DNA from: Microlunatus parietis
GTDB lineage: Bacteria > Actinomycetota > Actinomycetes > Propionibacteriales > Propionibacteriaceae
Direction of reading: 5' to 3'
NCBI RefSeq assembly: GCF_013407955.1
Contig: NZ_JACCBU010000001.1
Coordinates: 6,510,001-6,574,000 of the forward strand
DNA: 64,000 bases
Both the position numbers and the translations under genes were made by a program. Under the pieces are notes generated by a model, which saw only the letters and a list, made by a program, of their open reading frames with translations, was not told the DNA's origin and did not search any database. Below, in pieces: positions 36,101-44,299 of this stretch (position 1 is its first letter; each line of letters begins with the position of its first letter).

Positions 36101-36488
36101 GACCATGAGCACCACGCCGTTCAGCGAGGCGACCGCGGCGTCGATCACGGCGCTGCGCCGGCTCGGCCGGTCCGGCCCCGCCGACGAGCTCGCGGCCGGG
36201 TTGTCGATCTTCTGTGACGAACTCGAGGCGACTCCGGCCACCGTCGACTACTTCGCCACCTCGCTGCCGACCCTGCTGCTGTTCGCCGATGACCCGGAGT
36301 TGATCAAGAACCGCCGGGTCCGCTTCCTCCGGGCCCAGCTGGCCGCGGTCAACGGGTGCCGGCAGGCCGCGCTGAGCCGGCTCGACGAGATCCTCGCCGA
36401 GGATCCCAACCACGCCGACGCGATCGACCTGAAGCGGCGGCTGCAGACCCAAGATCAGAGTCCATCACTCACAGGAGAGGTTCGATGA
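33117..36488 (+). CDS. DUF5107 protein with long TPR repeat tail
   Basis: A 1123-residue cytosolic protein. Residues 1-420 form the DUF5107 domain (LPFFERIDPVRRPVSWDAIHLENEWIRLMILPELGGRIH and GGVEFNWPQHHRP), a galactose-mutarotase-like beta-sandwich. From about residue 470 to the end the chain is made of TPR-type helical pairs (for example AVEAWQRAVRLDPSDPVCWRNLGLAAYN). These proteins accompany sugar uptake operons and are thought to act on or sense sugars, but no reaction is proven. A CTTCGACAGGCTCAG repeat sits in the frame near residue 258. The stop overlaps the solute-binding gene in ATGA. Confidence 0.88.
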   Translation: MLIEESPRLTLPERPSSLAAAPVAGWREPVLIETYAPLPPDRYPAYLDQRVYQGSSGRVYPLPFFERIDPVRRPVSWDAIHLENEWIRLMILPELGGRIHVGYDKIAEHDFFYRNDVIKPALIGLTGPWIAGGVEFNWPQHHRPATYLPTDATIEQDPDGSVTVWCSDHDPFTRMKGMHGICLRPDRAAIELKVRLYNSSEEPQTFLWWANVAVRAHDQLQAFFPPDVSMVADHARRAVTAFPAADRPYYGIDYPHRASTGSADGGVPGDRIDWYRNIPVPTSYMCLGSEGDFFGAYDHEAGAGFVHVADHRTAVGKKLWTWGNAPFGEAWCRNLTDDSSAYIELMAGVFTDNQPDFSFLAPGETKVFSQFWYPYQGIGPVQAATLDAAISVTDRAVGIAATARHDDATVIIESAAGRAEHPVVLTPGRPVRLPLAGDQDHDLVITVVAGGVELARWARTEPAEPGGPATEPPAPEAVGSVEELYLTGVHLEQYRHATRSPEPYWAEALRRDPDHAPTCTALAARRYRAGHYREADELLRRAVARLSVRNANPADTTAHYYLGLTRDRLGDHDGAYAAYAKAAWNRAWRAPAGYRAAVLDAAAGRNETAVERLTDVLRAEPEHLQARALSVIILRRLGRTDEAERLLAETRRLDPLHWWTNDLAGEPLTDDAQTLLDVALEYVRVGEPEAALRVLERAAIADGSRPLGAPAAGPLIAYRRAELLTELGRAEEAAAALAEARTGSDRWCFPARLDDADLLSRRVSEEPGDHCAAALLGHWLYDRDRVGEAVEAWQRAVRLDPSDPVCWRNLGLAAYNRQRDLASALQSYERAVQAAPEDARLRFEHDQLQARAGIAPAERWARLQDRPDLVRQRDDAVVELAQLRLSLGDHEAATDLLLEREFQPWEGGEGQTLRAWDRACLAQADAALAAGRPRDAVGWLDRTLDPPRSLGEQRHPLANSAWLRLARGDALAAAGDHDAARMEWAEAAAQSGDFLTMSTTPFSEATAASITALRRLGRSGPADELAAGLSIFCDELEATPATVDYFATSLPTLLLFADDPELIKNRRVRFLRAQLAAVNGCRQAALSRLDEILAEDPNHADAIDLKRRLQTQDQSPSLTGEVR
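33889..33905. repeat. Single CTTCGACAGGCTCAG repeat inside DUF5107 gene
   Basis: CTTCGACAGGCTCAGCG belongs to the same scattered repeat family as the cluster at 28099-28178. It is in frame and encodes ASTGSADGG in a loop between YPHR and DRIDWYRN of the DUF5107 domain. Confidence 0.7.
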
Positions 36489-37807
36489 CCATGCGCTTCT
36501 CATCACCACCCAGCCCCACCAGCCTGTCCAGGCGCGCGCTCCTGGGCGGCGCCGCGGCGTTCGGCGGGGCGACCCTGCTGTCCGGCTGCATCGGCACCGG
36601 CCCGGGCACCTCGGCACCACCGACCGGTGGGCCGACCGGCGGCCCGGCGACGCTGCAGATCGCGTTCTCGGAGCCCAAGACGCGCGACGCGCTGCTGGAA
36701 ACGATCAAGGACTACGACGGCCCGGCGCCGACCGTGAACGCCGTCGCCACCGAGCAGTTCCGGGCCCAGCTGTCCACCTATCTCACCTCGGCCAACCCGC
36801 CGGACGTGATCGGCTGGCTGGCCGGCTCGGTCGCCAGAGACTATGCCAGCAAGGGATTGCTGCTCGATGTCAGTGATCTCTGGACCGGCGACGGCGCCTG
36901 CGCGAAGTACTCGGAATCGCTGCGCGCCCTGTGCAGCGACGAGAACGGCAAGCAGATCTTCGTACCGACCAGCTATTACTGGTGGTCGATCTTCCACAAG
37001 AAGTCGGCCTTCCAGAAGTGGGGCATCACCGAGCCGCCGAAGGTCTGGGACGACTTCATCGCGCTCTGCGACGACCTCAAGGGCCGCGGCGTGTACCCGC
37101 TCACCAACGGCATCGGCTCGACGCCGTGGATGGCGTCCGGCTGGTTCGACTACCTCAACCTCCGGGTGAACGGCGCCCAGTTCCACCGCGACCTGCTGGC
37201 CGGAAAGTTCCCGTTCACCGACGAGCGGGTCGCCGCCGTGCTGGAGCGGTACAAGCAGTTGATCCCGTACTTCGATCCCAACATGCGTTCCTACTCCGTG
37301 CAGGAGGCGGTCACGCCGCTGGTGCAGGACAAGGCGGCCATGTATCTGACCGGCGCGTTCATCGTCGTATCGGTGCCGAAGGACCAGGTCGACGACATCG
37401 ACTTCTTCTCGGTGCCGACGATCGACCCGGCCGTCCCGAGCGCCGAGGAGGCGCCGACCGACGGCTACATGGGATCGGCCAAGGCCCCGAACGTCGATCA
37501 GGCGAAGAAGCTGATGTCCTTCCTGGCCTCGCCGGACGCGCAACAGAAGAACATCCAGCTGTCCGGCTCGGCCAACCTGCCGACCTCGCCCGACGTCGAC
37601 ACGTCCGGCTTCTCGCCGATGGTGCAGAAGGGGATCAAGCTGCTCAACGAGACGAAGGAGATCACCCAGTTCTTCAACCGGGACTCCTCCGACGCGCTGC
37701 AGCTCACTGCCGATGCCGCCCTGACCAAGTTCCTGGACGATCCGTCCGACATCAAGGGAACCCTGGAGGACTGGCAGAAGGCCGCCGAGCGGGTCTTCAA
37801 ACAGTGA
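36485..37807 (+). CDS. Sugar ABC transporter solute-binding lipoprotein
   Basis: A 440-residue extracytoplasmic sugar-binding protein of the CUT1 type. The N-terminus SRRALLGGAAAFGGATLLSGC has twin Arg and a lipobox (LSGC), so it could be exported by Tat and anchored as a lipoprotein. The mature part has ANPPDVIGWLAGSVARDYASKGLLLDVSDLW and VPTSYYWWSIFHKKSAFQKWGITEPPKVWDDF, usual for this family. The start is at 36485, behind CAGGAGAGG, overlapping the DUF5107 stop. Its stop overlaps the first permease in GTGA. The substrate is probably an alpha-galactoside given the GH36 enzyme in the operon. Confidence 0.93.
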   Translation: MTMRFSSPPSPTSLSRRALLGGAAAFGGATLLSGCIGTGPGTSAPPTGGPTGGPATLQIAFSEPKTRDALLETIKDYDGPAPTVNAVATEQFRAQLSTYLTSANPPDVIGWLAGSVARDYASKGLLLDVSDLWTGDGACAKYSESLRALCSDENGKQIFVPTSYYWWSIFHKKSAFQKWGITEPPKVWDDFIALCDDLKGRGVYPLTNGIGSTPWMASGWFDYLNLRVNGAQFHRDLLAGKFPFTDERVAAVLERYKQLIPYFDPNMRSYSVQEAVTPLVQDKAAMYLTGAFIVVSVPKDQVDDIDFFSVPTIDPAVPSAEEAPTDGYMGSAKAPNVDQAKKLMSFLASPDAQQKNIQLSGSANLPTSPDVDTSGFSPMVQKGIKLLNETKEITQFFNRDSSDALQLTADAALTKFLDDPSDIKGTLEDWQKAAERVFKQ

Positions 37808-38733
37808 CGGCCACGGCTACGGTTCCGGACCGGGCCGCCGGGACCAGAACGCGGCGGGCCCGCGGTGCGCTGCGCGTGCCGCCGGTCGTCTGGCTGTTCT
37901 TGATCATCCCGGTCGCGGTCGAGGTGTTCTGGGTCTTCTGGCCGGCGTTCAACAGCTTCCAGCTGTCGCTGACCCGGTGGCAGGGTGTCGGCGCGGCGGA
38001 GTTCATCGGCCTGCAGAACTACGTCAACCTGTCCACCGATCCGGTCTTCCTGACCGCCCTTCGCAACAACGCGATCTGGGTGATCTTGTTCGGCGGGCTC
38101 TCGGTGATCGGCGGGCTGACCCTGGCCGTGCTGCTGAACCGGCCGCGGCGCGGGGTCGGCATCTACCGCGCCGCGATCTATCTGCCGATGGTGTTCTCGC
38201 TCGCGGTGACCGGCCTGTTCTGGCGCGTGATGTACGCGCCGGACGGGCCGATCACCGGCTTCTTCGAGGCGTTGCGGATCGAGGCGCTGGCGACGCCGTG
38301 GCTGGCCTCGCCCGATCTCGCCCTGTACGGGGTGCTGGTCGCCGCGGTCTGGCGCCAGGTGGGCTACATCATGGTGCTCTATCTGGCCGGGCTGAAGAGT
38401 TGCGACCCGGCGCTGGAGGAGGCGGCCGCGGTGGACGGCGCGAACCGCTGGCAACGCTTCTGGCACGTGGTGATGCCGCAACTGGCCGGCGTCAACACGG
38501 TGGTCTTCGCGGTCACCGTGATCGACTCGCTGCGCACGTTCGACATCGTCTGGTCGATGACCCGCGGCGGCCCGTACGACAGCAGCCAGCTGCTCAGCAC
38601 GTACATGTTCCAGCAGGGCTTCACCGTGGTGAACCTCGGCTACGGCTCCGCGATCGCCGTGATCATCTTCCTGCTCGCGATCATCTTCATCATCACCTAC
38701 CTGGCCCGCGCGGCCCGCGGTGAGGAGGACTGA
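37804..38733 (+). CDS. Sugar ABC transporter permease 1
   Basis: A 309-residue permease of the MalF/UgpA type starting at GTG 37804 within the preceding stop. Six helices begin near residue 28 (VVWLFLIIPVAVEVFWVFW). The EAA loop reads EEAAAVDGANRWQRFWHVVMPQL. The typical WSMTRGGPYDSSQLLSTYMFQQGF segment is present near the end. It forms the import channel with the next permease. Confidence 0.95.
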   Translation: MTATATVPDRAAGTRTRRARGALRVPPVVWLFLIIPVAVEVFWVFWPAFNSFQLSLTRWQGVGAAEFIGLQNYVNLSTDPVFLTALRNNAIWVILFGGLSVIGGLTLAVLLNRPRRGVGIYRAAIYLPMVFSLAVTGLFWRVMYAPDGPITGFFEALRIEALATPWLASPDLALYGVLVAAVWRQVGYIMVLYLAGLKSCDPALEEAAAVDGANRWQRFWHVVMPQLAGVNTVVFAVTVIDSLRTFDIVWSMTRGGPYDSSQLLSTYMFQQGFTVVNLGYGSAIAVIIFLLAIIFIITYLARAARGEED

Positions 38734-38736
38734 ACG

Positions 38737-39552
38737 ATGAACAAAACCTCACCCTGGTTCCACGTCGGGATGATCCCGTTCACCCTGCTCTACATCTCGC
38801 CGCTGATCTTCGTCATCGGCGTCTCCCTGCGACCGTTCGACGACATCACGATGCGCGGTCTCGCGGCGCTGCCCGCCGCCCTGTCCTTCGAAGGCTTCAG
38901 TACGGCGTTCGACGCCGGCACCCGGGGCGCCCTGCTGAACAGCGCGCTGGTCACCGTGGTGACGGTGATCTTCACGCTGCTGCTGGCCTCGATGGCGGCG
39001 TTCGCACTGAGCCGATTCCGGATCCCGTTCCGCCGGAGCATCCTGTTGATCATGCTCGCCGGCAACCTGCTGCCGCCGCAGATCCTGCTCATCCCGGTGG
39101 CCAAGATCGCCGAGGGGATCGGCATCTACGACACGCTGCTGGCCTTGATCGTGGTGCAGATCGGCTTCGGCCTCGGCTTCTACACGTTCGTGCTGCACGG
39201 CTTCATGCGCGGCATCCCGCGCGAGGTGTTCGAGGCGGCTGTGGTCGACGGTGCCGGAGCGATCCGAACCTACGGTCAGATCGTGCTGCCGCTCTGCCGG
39301 CCGGCGCTCGCCGCGCTTGGTGCGCTCGCCACCACCTGGGTCTTCAACGATCTGATCTGGGCCATGACCGTGCTCCGGACCGAGACCAAGTTCCCGATCA
39401 CCGCGGCGCTGCTCAACCTGCAGGGCAGTTTCGTCAGCAAGTGGAACGTGGTCGCCGCCGGCTCCATCCTGGCCGCGATTCCGCCGGCGGTCGTGTTCTT
39501 CCTGTTCCAGAAGCACTTCGTGTCCGGCCTGCTGGTCGGGGCGAACAAGTGA
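38737..39552 (+). CDS. Sugar ABC transporter permease 2
   Basis: A 271-residue permease of the MalG/UgpE type. It has six helices and an EAA loop (FEAAVVDGAGAIRTYGQIVLPLCRPALAA). The last residues (QKHFVSGLLVGANK) are characteristic. The start follows three bases after the first permease. The end overlaps the alpha-galactosidase start in GTGA. No ATPase gene is found in the operon, so a shared MsiK-like ATPase is presumed. Confidence 0.95.
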   Translation: MNKTSPWFHVGMIPFTLLYISPLIFVIGVSLRPFDDITMRGLAALPAALSFEGFSTAFDAGTRGALLNSALVTVVTVIFTLLLASMAAFALSRFRIPFRRSILLIMLAGNLLPPQILLIPVAKIAEGIGIYDTLLALIVVQIGFGLGFYTFVLHGFMRGIPREVFEAAVVDGAGAIRTYGQIVLPLCRPALAALGALATTWVFNDLIWAMTVLRTETKFPITAALLNLQGSFVSKWNVVAAGSILAAIPPAVVFFLFQKHFVSGLLVGANK

Positions 39553-41603
39553 GCCCGGCCTGGGAGCTGCCCACCGCGACCGGGGTCTATCGGGTCGGAC
39601 TGGCTCCCGATGATCTTGGTCCGGTGTTCCTGTCCTGGACCGATCCCGGCGAGGCTCCGGAGGTTGAGTTGCCGTTGGCCGGTGGCTGGGACCTTCCGGC
39701 CGACGTGCTGCCGCTGGAGTACGCGGTGTTCGGCACCCGGCAGCGGCAGGCGTCGGAGCTGATCGTCGATCACGGCGACGGGCTGGTCGGCGCCCGGGTG
39801 ATCTGGGACTCCGACGGCGAGTTGATCAAGGATGGGACCGGGACGACGCTTCGGGTCCGCGCGGTCGACAGCACCGGCCGGCTCGAACTGGAGCTGCGGA
39901 TCACCGCCGACACCGAACACGACGTGATCACGAAACGGGCCGTGATCACCAATGTGGGCCGGCGCCGACTCATCCTGCCGCGCGCGTTCGCCCCCGCCTG
40001 GGACCTGCCGGTCCCGGAACCGCCGGTGATCGACTTCCTGGCCGGCGACTGGGCCCGCGAGTTCGGCACCCACCGGGTCACGCTGCCGGCCGGGACGTTC
40101 ACGATCGGGAGCCGGCAGGGCGTCACGTCGCACAGTTACGCGCCGGTGATCGCGGTCGGCACGCCCGGCGGCGGCCCCGGCTACGGGGTGGCGCTGGCCT
40201 GGAGCGGGTCCTGGCGACTTGCCGCAGAGGTCGTACCGGGGTCGGGCCGGGTCCGGATCGGCGCCGGGGTCGACGACGAGAGCTGTGTGATCACGCTGGA
40301 CCCGGGGGAGTCGTACGCGACGCCGGAGAGCCTAGGGGTACGGGCACCGGAGGGTGTCGCCGGCCTGCCCGGCCGCTGGCATGATCATCAACGTCGGGTG
40401 CTCAGCCGTGATATCGGTCCGGCTCATCGCCCGATCGTCTACAACTCCTGGTACGCCACGGAATTCGACGTCCGGCCCGAGCACCAGACGGCGCTGGCCG
40501 AGGTCGCGGCGGAGATCGGCGCCGAGGTGTTCGTCGTCGACGACGGCTGGTTCGCCGGCCGGACCAGCGACCGGGCCGGCCTGGGCGACTGGACTCCGGA
40601 CCCGGTGAAGTTCCCGCAGGGCCTGGCCCCGTTGATCACCTCGGTCACGGACCTCGGGATGCGGTTCGGCCTCTGGGTGGAGCCGGAGGCGGTGAACCCG
40701 GACAGCGAGTTGTTCCGGTCCCACCCGGACTGGGTCTACCGCGCCGGCGACCGCCCGCTGGTCACGGTGCGGAACCAGTACCTGCTTGACTTCGGCCGGC
40801 CGGAAGTCGTCGCCTGGTGCGAGGAGACCCTGCGCAGGCTGCTGGCCGATCACCGGATCAGCTACCTGAAGTGGGACATGAACCGCCCGGTCAGCGACGG
40901 CGGCCGGCCCGGCGACGATCATGGTCGGCAGTGGTCGGTGCAGCACGTCGAGGGCTACCACCGGGTGCTCCGGATGCTGCGGGATGAGTTCGGCCACGTC
41001 ACGGTGGAAGCCTGCTCGTCGGGTGGGGGCCGGATCGATGCGGCGGTGCTCGCGTTGACCGACGTGGTGTGGACCAGCGACGAGACCGGGCCGCGGGCCC
41101 GGCTGGCGATCCAGCACGGCTTCCTGTCCGCGTTCGGCTCGCACCTGATGAGTTCCTGGGTGACCGATCAGCCCGACCGCCGTGATCCGGACCCGGCGAG
41201 CTTCGAGTTCCGGTTCCTGGTCGCGATGGCCGGCGTCCTCGGCGTCGGGTCCGACCTGCTCGCCTGGACCGCCGCCGAGCGGGCCCGGGCCGCGGAGTTG
41301 ATCAAGCTCTACCGGGAGCTGAGACCCACGATTCAGCAGGGCCGGGTGGAGCGGCACGGCGAGCCGGCCGACCCGGTCTACGCGCTCGAGTACGGCACCG
41401 CGGACCGTACGGTGATCTTGGTCTACGGCCGCCCCGGCCGCCCGGACCGTCCCAAGATCATCCCGCGCACCCTGCGCCCCGGCGAGCGCTTCCGGGTCCG
41501 CGGCGGCGACAGGGTGATCACAGCGGGCAGCGCGGTGGAGATCGGCTTCGCTGTCGCCGACGACTGCCACCTGCTCGTGCTCGACCGAGTTGATCCATAC
41601 TGA
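39549..41603 (+). CDS. GH36 alpha-galactosidase
   Basis: A 684-residue cytosolic glycoside hydrolase of family GH36, starting at GTG 39549. An N-terminal beta-sandwich is followed by a TIM barrel with PIVYNSWYATEFDV, EVFVVDDGWFAGR, GLWVEPEAVNPDSEL and ISYLKWDMNRPV, whose Asp443 is the nucleophile. The acid/base region is WTSDETGPRARLAIQHG, with Asp511 the likely residue. Family GH36 enzymes cleave terminal alpha-galactose from oligosaccharides such as raffinose or melibiose. There is no signal peptide, so it acts on sugar brought in by the transporter coded just before it. Confidence 0.92.
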   Translation: MSPAWELPTATGVYRVGLAPDDLGPVFLSWTDPGEAPEVELPLAGGWDLPADVLPLEYAVFGTRQRQASELIVDHGDGLVGARVIWDSDGELIKDGTGTTLRVRAVDSTGRLELELRITADTEHDVITKRAVITNVGRRRLILPRAFAPAWDLPVPEPPVIDFLAGDWAREFGTHRVTLPAGTFTIGSRQGVTSHSYAPVIAVGTPGGGPGYGVALAWSGSWRLAAEVVPGSGRVRIGAGVDDESCVITLDPGESYATPESLGVRAPEGVAGLPGRWHDHQRRVLSRDIGPAHRPIVYNSWYATEFDVRPEHQTALAEVAAEIGAEVFVVDDGWFAGRTSDRAGLGDWTPDPVKFPQGLAPLITSVTDLGMRFGLWVEPEAVNPDSELFRSHPDWVYRAGDRPLVTVRNQYLLDFGRPEVVAWCEETLRRLLADHRISYLKWDMNRPVSDGGRPGDDHGRQWSVQHVEGYHRVLRMLRDEFGHVTVEACSSGGGRIDAAVLALTDVVWTSDETGPRARLAIQHGFLSAFGSHLMSSWVTDQPDRRDPDPASFEFRFLVAMAGVLGVGSDLLAWTAAERARAAELIKLYRELRPTIQQGRVERHGEPADPVYALEYGTADRTVILVYGRPGRPDRPKIIPRTLRPGERFRVRGGDRVITAGSAVEIGFAVADDCHLLVLDRVDPY

Positions 41604-41660
41604 GTGAGCGATTCTGGGAGAATCCAACTGCTAGCCCGTACCCGCGAGAGGAGCGCGCAC

Positions 41661-42320
41661 ATGTCCCGGATCACCGTCAGTGATCTTGCGGGGGTCGTGT
41701 ACTCCTCCGGCAAGGTCTTCGACGGACTCTCGACCGGCCGCCTGGACACGGAGAACTTTCTGCGCTCGGGGAGCGTCACTGGCGTCAGATCCCGTGCCGA
41801 CCTGGCGCTGCTGGAGGATCTCCGCGACGTATCGCAATTCATCATCGACCACAGCGATCGGCCGATTGACGTTGCGTTCGTCAAGGCGGTGAATGCACAG
41901 CTCACGCGCACCGCAGCGCTCAGCCCAGGCGAGTTCCGAACCCAGGAACAGCGGATCGGCGTGCGTACGCGCTACGGTCGCCACGAACCGGAGGCGTGCA
42001 CCGACGAGAGCCTGCAACGCCTGCTGGATAAGGCCTTGTCCTCCCACGACGACCCGAACGAGCGCGCGCTGGAGGTCTTCGTCCAACTCGCCAAGGCCCA
42101 GCCGTTCGAGGACGGCAACAAGCGCACCGCACTGTTCGTACCGAACGGGCTGCTGATCGGCTCCGGGAACGGGAAGCTCCTGACGATCCCGGTCGACGAG
42201 GATGATCCCGGCCTTGCTGACACCTTCAACGACCTGCTCGCGCGCGCCTATGTCATGGACGAGCACGAGGGCGTCAAAGAGCTGCTTCGCGACCGCGGGC
42301 TTTCCGACCTCCGTGCCTGA
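41661..42320 (+). CDS. Fic/Doc family protein with Gln in the His position
   Basis: A 219-residue Fic-domain protein. The start is ATG 41661 behind GAGAGGAG; a GTG at 41604 is the alternative. The core motif reads AQPFEDGNKRTALF, so Gln147 takes the place of the catalytic His of HPFxxGNxR, while Asp, Gly, Asn, Lys and Arg stay. The flap region QEQRIGVRTRYG and the N-terminal helices are typical of Fic proteins. Without His the protein may not AMPylate, although similar Gln-bearing family members seem common. No antitoxin gene is adjacent. It follows the alpha-galactosidase but need not share its function. Confidence 0.82.
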   Translation: MSRITVSDLAGVVYSSGKVFDGLSTGRLDTENFLRSGSVTGVRSRADLALLEDLRDVSQFIIDHSDRPIDVAFVKAVNAQLTRTAALSPGEFRTQEQRIGVRTRYGRHEPEACTDESLQRLLDKALSSHDDPNERALEVFVQLAKAQPFEDGNKRTALFVPNGLLIGSGNGKLLTIPVDEDDPGLADTFNDLLARAYVMDEHEGVKELLRDRGLSDLRA

Positions 42321-42330
42321 ATCGAGCTGA

Positions 42331-42344
42331 TCGGATCGTCCAGG
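42331..42344. promoter_or_regulatory. Candidate AraC-regulator site upstream of PhyH gene
   Basis: TCGGATCGTCCAGG is identical to the site at 33048-33061. It lies 96 bases before the PhyH start. An AraC-type gene stands at each locus, so a common binding motif is possible. Confidence 0.38.
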
Positions 42345-42439
42345 AAGTACGCCTCTCGGGCATGGAACCGCAGCGCGCTGGTGGGTCAGAGTTGAGCGAA
42401 ACGACCGCCATCGGCGATCTACTCACAGGAGTGATTCTC

Positions 42440-43387
42440 ATGACCACGTCCGACATCGCGACGGCCAATCCCACGGTCGAGCTCGTCGACTCCAGCCCGC
42501 TGCTCGGCAACCCGCAGGCGCTGCTGGAGCGCGCCGCGGTCGACGGCTACCTGTTCTTCCGCGGCCTGCTGGACCGGGACCGGGTGCTCGGCCTGCGCCG
42601 GCAGATGATGCAGGTCGTCGCCGATCATGGTTGGTTGCGGGCGGGCACCGATCCGATGGACGGAATCGCCGACCGGGCCGCGTTCGACAAGGTGGACCCG
42701 GTGGCCGCCGCCTTCTGCGGCACCGGGGTCCCGCTCGACGCGTACCGGGACATCTACCGGATCCAGGAGTTCCACGCGATCGGGCACGACCCGGCCATGA
42801 TCAACTTGTACGACGGACTGCTCGGTGGCAACGTGCTGCGGCAGCCGCTGTCGATCGCCCGGGTGATGGTGCCGAGCTCCAACTTCCAGCCGACGCCGGC
42901 CCACCAGGACTTCATCCACATCCAGGGCACCAAGAACGTCTGGACGTCCTGGTTCCCGTTGGGCGACTGCCCGGTCGAGCTGGGTGCGCTGACCGTGCTG
43001 GTCGGCTCGCAGGCCGACGGGCTGCTGACGTACCACGCGGCGCAGGGGGCCGGGGAACTGGAGGCCTACATCTGCGACTCGGGGCTGTCCTGGGGCGTCG
43101 CCGACTTCCAGGCCGGCGACGTGCTGACCTTCACCAGCCTGACCGTGCACCGTGGAATGCCCAACGTGAAGGGGGAGCGGGTCCGGCTGTCGCTCGACCT
43201 GCGCTACCAGCGGGCCGACGAGCCGATCACCCGCGGGTCGATCACGCCGCACTGCGACATCCTGCCCTGGGACGACATCTACCAGGGCTGGACCGACGAG
43301 AGCCTGAAATACTACTGGCGCGACCGCGGCCTGACGCTGGTCGATCATGACGAGGAACTGCGCTGGCAGAAGAACAAGATCTGCTGA
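42440..43387 (+). CDS. Phytanoyl-CoA dioxygenase (PhyH) family oxygenase
   Basis: A 315-residue Fe(II)/2-oxoglutarate oxygenase. The start is ATG 42440, with ACAGGAG at 42425-42431; a longer reading from 42362 has no ribosome site. The iron ligands are seen as TPAHQDFIHI (His-x-Asp) and LTVHRGMPN (distal His), with RVRLSLDLRYQ for 2-oxoglutarate binding. PhyH relatives hydroxylate small molecules such as ectoine or secondary metabolites; the substrate here is unknown. A GC-rich hairpin follows the stop, and a divergently unrelated AraC gene comes next on the same strand. Confidence 0.87.
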   Translation: MTTSDIATANPTVELVDSSPLLGNPQALLERAAVDGYLFFRGLLDRDRVLGLRRQMMQVVADHGWLRAGTDPMDGIADRAAFDKVDPVAAAFCGTGVPLDAYRDIYRIQEFHAIGHDPAMINLYDGLLGGNVLRQPLSIARVMVPSSNFQPTPAHQDFIHIQGTKNVWTSWFPLGDCPVELGALTVLVGSQADGLLTYHAAQGAGELEAYICDSGLSWGVADFQAGDVLTFTSLTVHRGMPNVKGERVRLSLDLRYQRADEPITRGSITPHCDILPWDDIYQGWTDESLKYYWRDRGLTLVDHDEELRWQKNKIC

Positions 43388-43407
43388 GATCGGAGACGCC
43401 GAGGATC

Positions 43408-43437
43408 GCCCGGCCCGCTGCCGACGGCGGGCCGGGC
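43408..43437 (+). terminator. GC-rich hairpin after PhyH gene
   Basis: GCCCGGCCCGC (43408-43418) pairs with GCGGGCCGGGC (43427-43437), an 11-base stem with an 8-base loop. There is no T run, as is often the case in high-GC actinobacteria. It lies between the PhyH stop and the start of the AraC gene. Confidence 0.65.
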
Positions 43438-43464
43438 TTCCCGCTGGTCGCCTTCGCTGCAACG

Positions 43465-44283
43465 GTGCAGGCTCACCCCGGTGATCATTCCGGCTATCCG
43501 CGGGTCGAGTCCCGGATGCTGCTGGCCGGCAACTCCGGCCGCGGTCGGGTCGTGATCAACGGGACCGAGCACGACCTGCGACCGGACATGATCATGGTCC
43601 TGCCGTGGGGCCACCAGGTCGCCTACCGGCCGGACCCGGCGGATCCCTACCTCGTCTACGGCGCGCACCTGATCCCGTGGCACGCAGCCGACCAGCCGGT
43701 CGAGCTCGCCGTGCCGCACCATCCCGATCATCCGCTGGCCGGCGTCGGCTGGCGGGCCGACGCCGAACTCGGCATCGGCGACGAGCTGTGGGTCACCGAC
43801 GAGACCAGCCATCCCACGCTCAAGACCTTGATCAAACTGATCGCGCAGGTCTGGGACCGCGGCACGCCGGACGTCGAGACCGCCCGCGCGCTGGGTGTCC
43901 TGGTGACCGGGGAACTGCGGGCCGCCGACCAGATCCTGCCGCAGAACGATCGCCGGCTGCCGCTCCGGCTGCGCCGGGTGCTGACCTGGGTGACCGCGGA
44001 GCCGGGCCGGCCGATCACGGTGGCCGATCTGGCGGCGGTCGCGGACTGCAGCACGGCGACGCTGACTCGGCTGTTCCGGCGCCACCTGGACACCTCACCG
44101 CTGGCCTGGGTGCTCCGGGTCCGGATCGATGCCGCCAAGGAGTTGATCATCACCACGTCGTTGCCGCTGGCCCAGATCGCCCGCCGGGTGGGGATCAGCG
44201 ACGCGTACTACTTCTCCCGGCAGTTCCGGCGCCACACCGGGCAGTCGCCATCGGCGTGGCGGCGGCGCTGGGCCGGACCATGA
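43465..44283 (+). CDS. AraC family regulator
   Basis: A 272-residue regulator starting at GTG 43465. The start is uncertain because the frame stays open upstream without a usual start codon and there is no clear ribosome site. A cupin-like sensor part (RVVINGTEHDLRPDMIMVLPWGHQVAYRPD) precedes the double HTH (VADLAAVADCSTATLTRLFRRHLDTSPLAWVLRVRI and LAQIARRVGISDAYYFSRQFRRHTGQSPSAWRR). It follows the PhyH gene and may control it or the sugar genes nearby. It converges on the reductase gene across 16 bases. Confidence 0.87.
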   Translation: MQAHPGDHSGYPRVESRMLLAGNSGRGRVVINGTEHDLRPDMIMVLPWGHQVAYRPDPADPYLVYGAHLIPWHAADQPVELAVPHHPDHPLAGVGWRADAELGIGDELWVTDETSHPTLKTLIKLIAQVWDRGTPDVETARALGVLVTGELRAADQILPQNDRRLPLRLRRVLTWVTAEPGRPITVADLAAVADCSTATLTRLFRRHLDTSPLAWVLRVRIDAAKELIITTSLPLAQIARRVGISDAYYFSRQFRRHTGQSPSAWRRRWAGP

Positions 44284-44299
44284 TCACGATCGGCGCGGA

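Noticed and set aside
33900..36452. Minus-strand frame of 850 codons opposite the DUF5107-TPR gene
   Set aside because: No motif and antisense-type composition; TPR periodicity is clear on the plus strand.
41604..41660. GTG 41604 as start of the Fic gene
   Set aside because: It abuts the GH36 stop but adds non-conserved residues; ATG 41661 has a good ribosome site.
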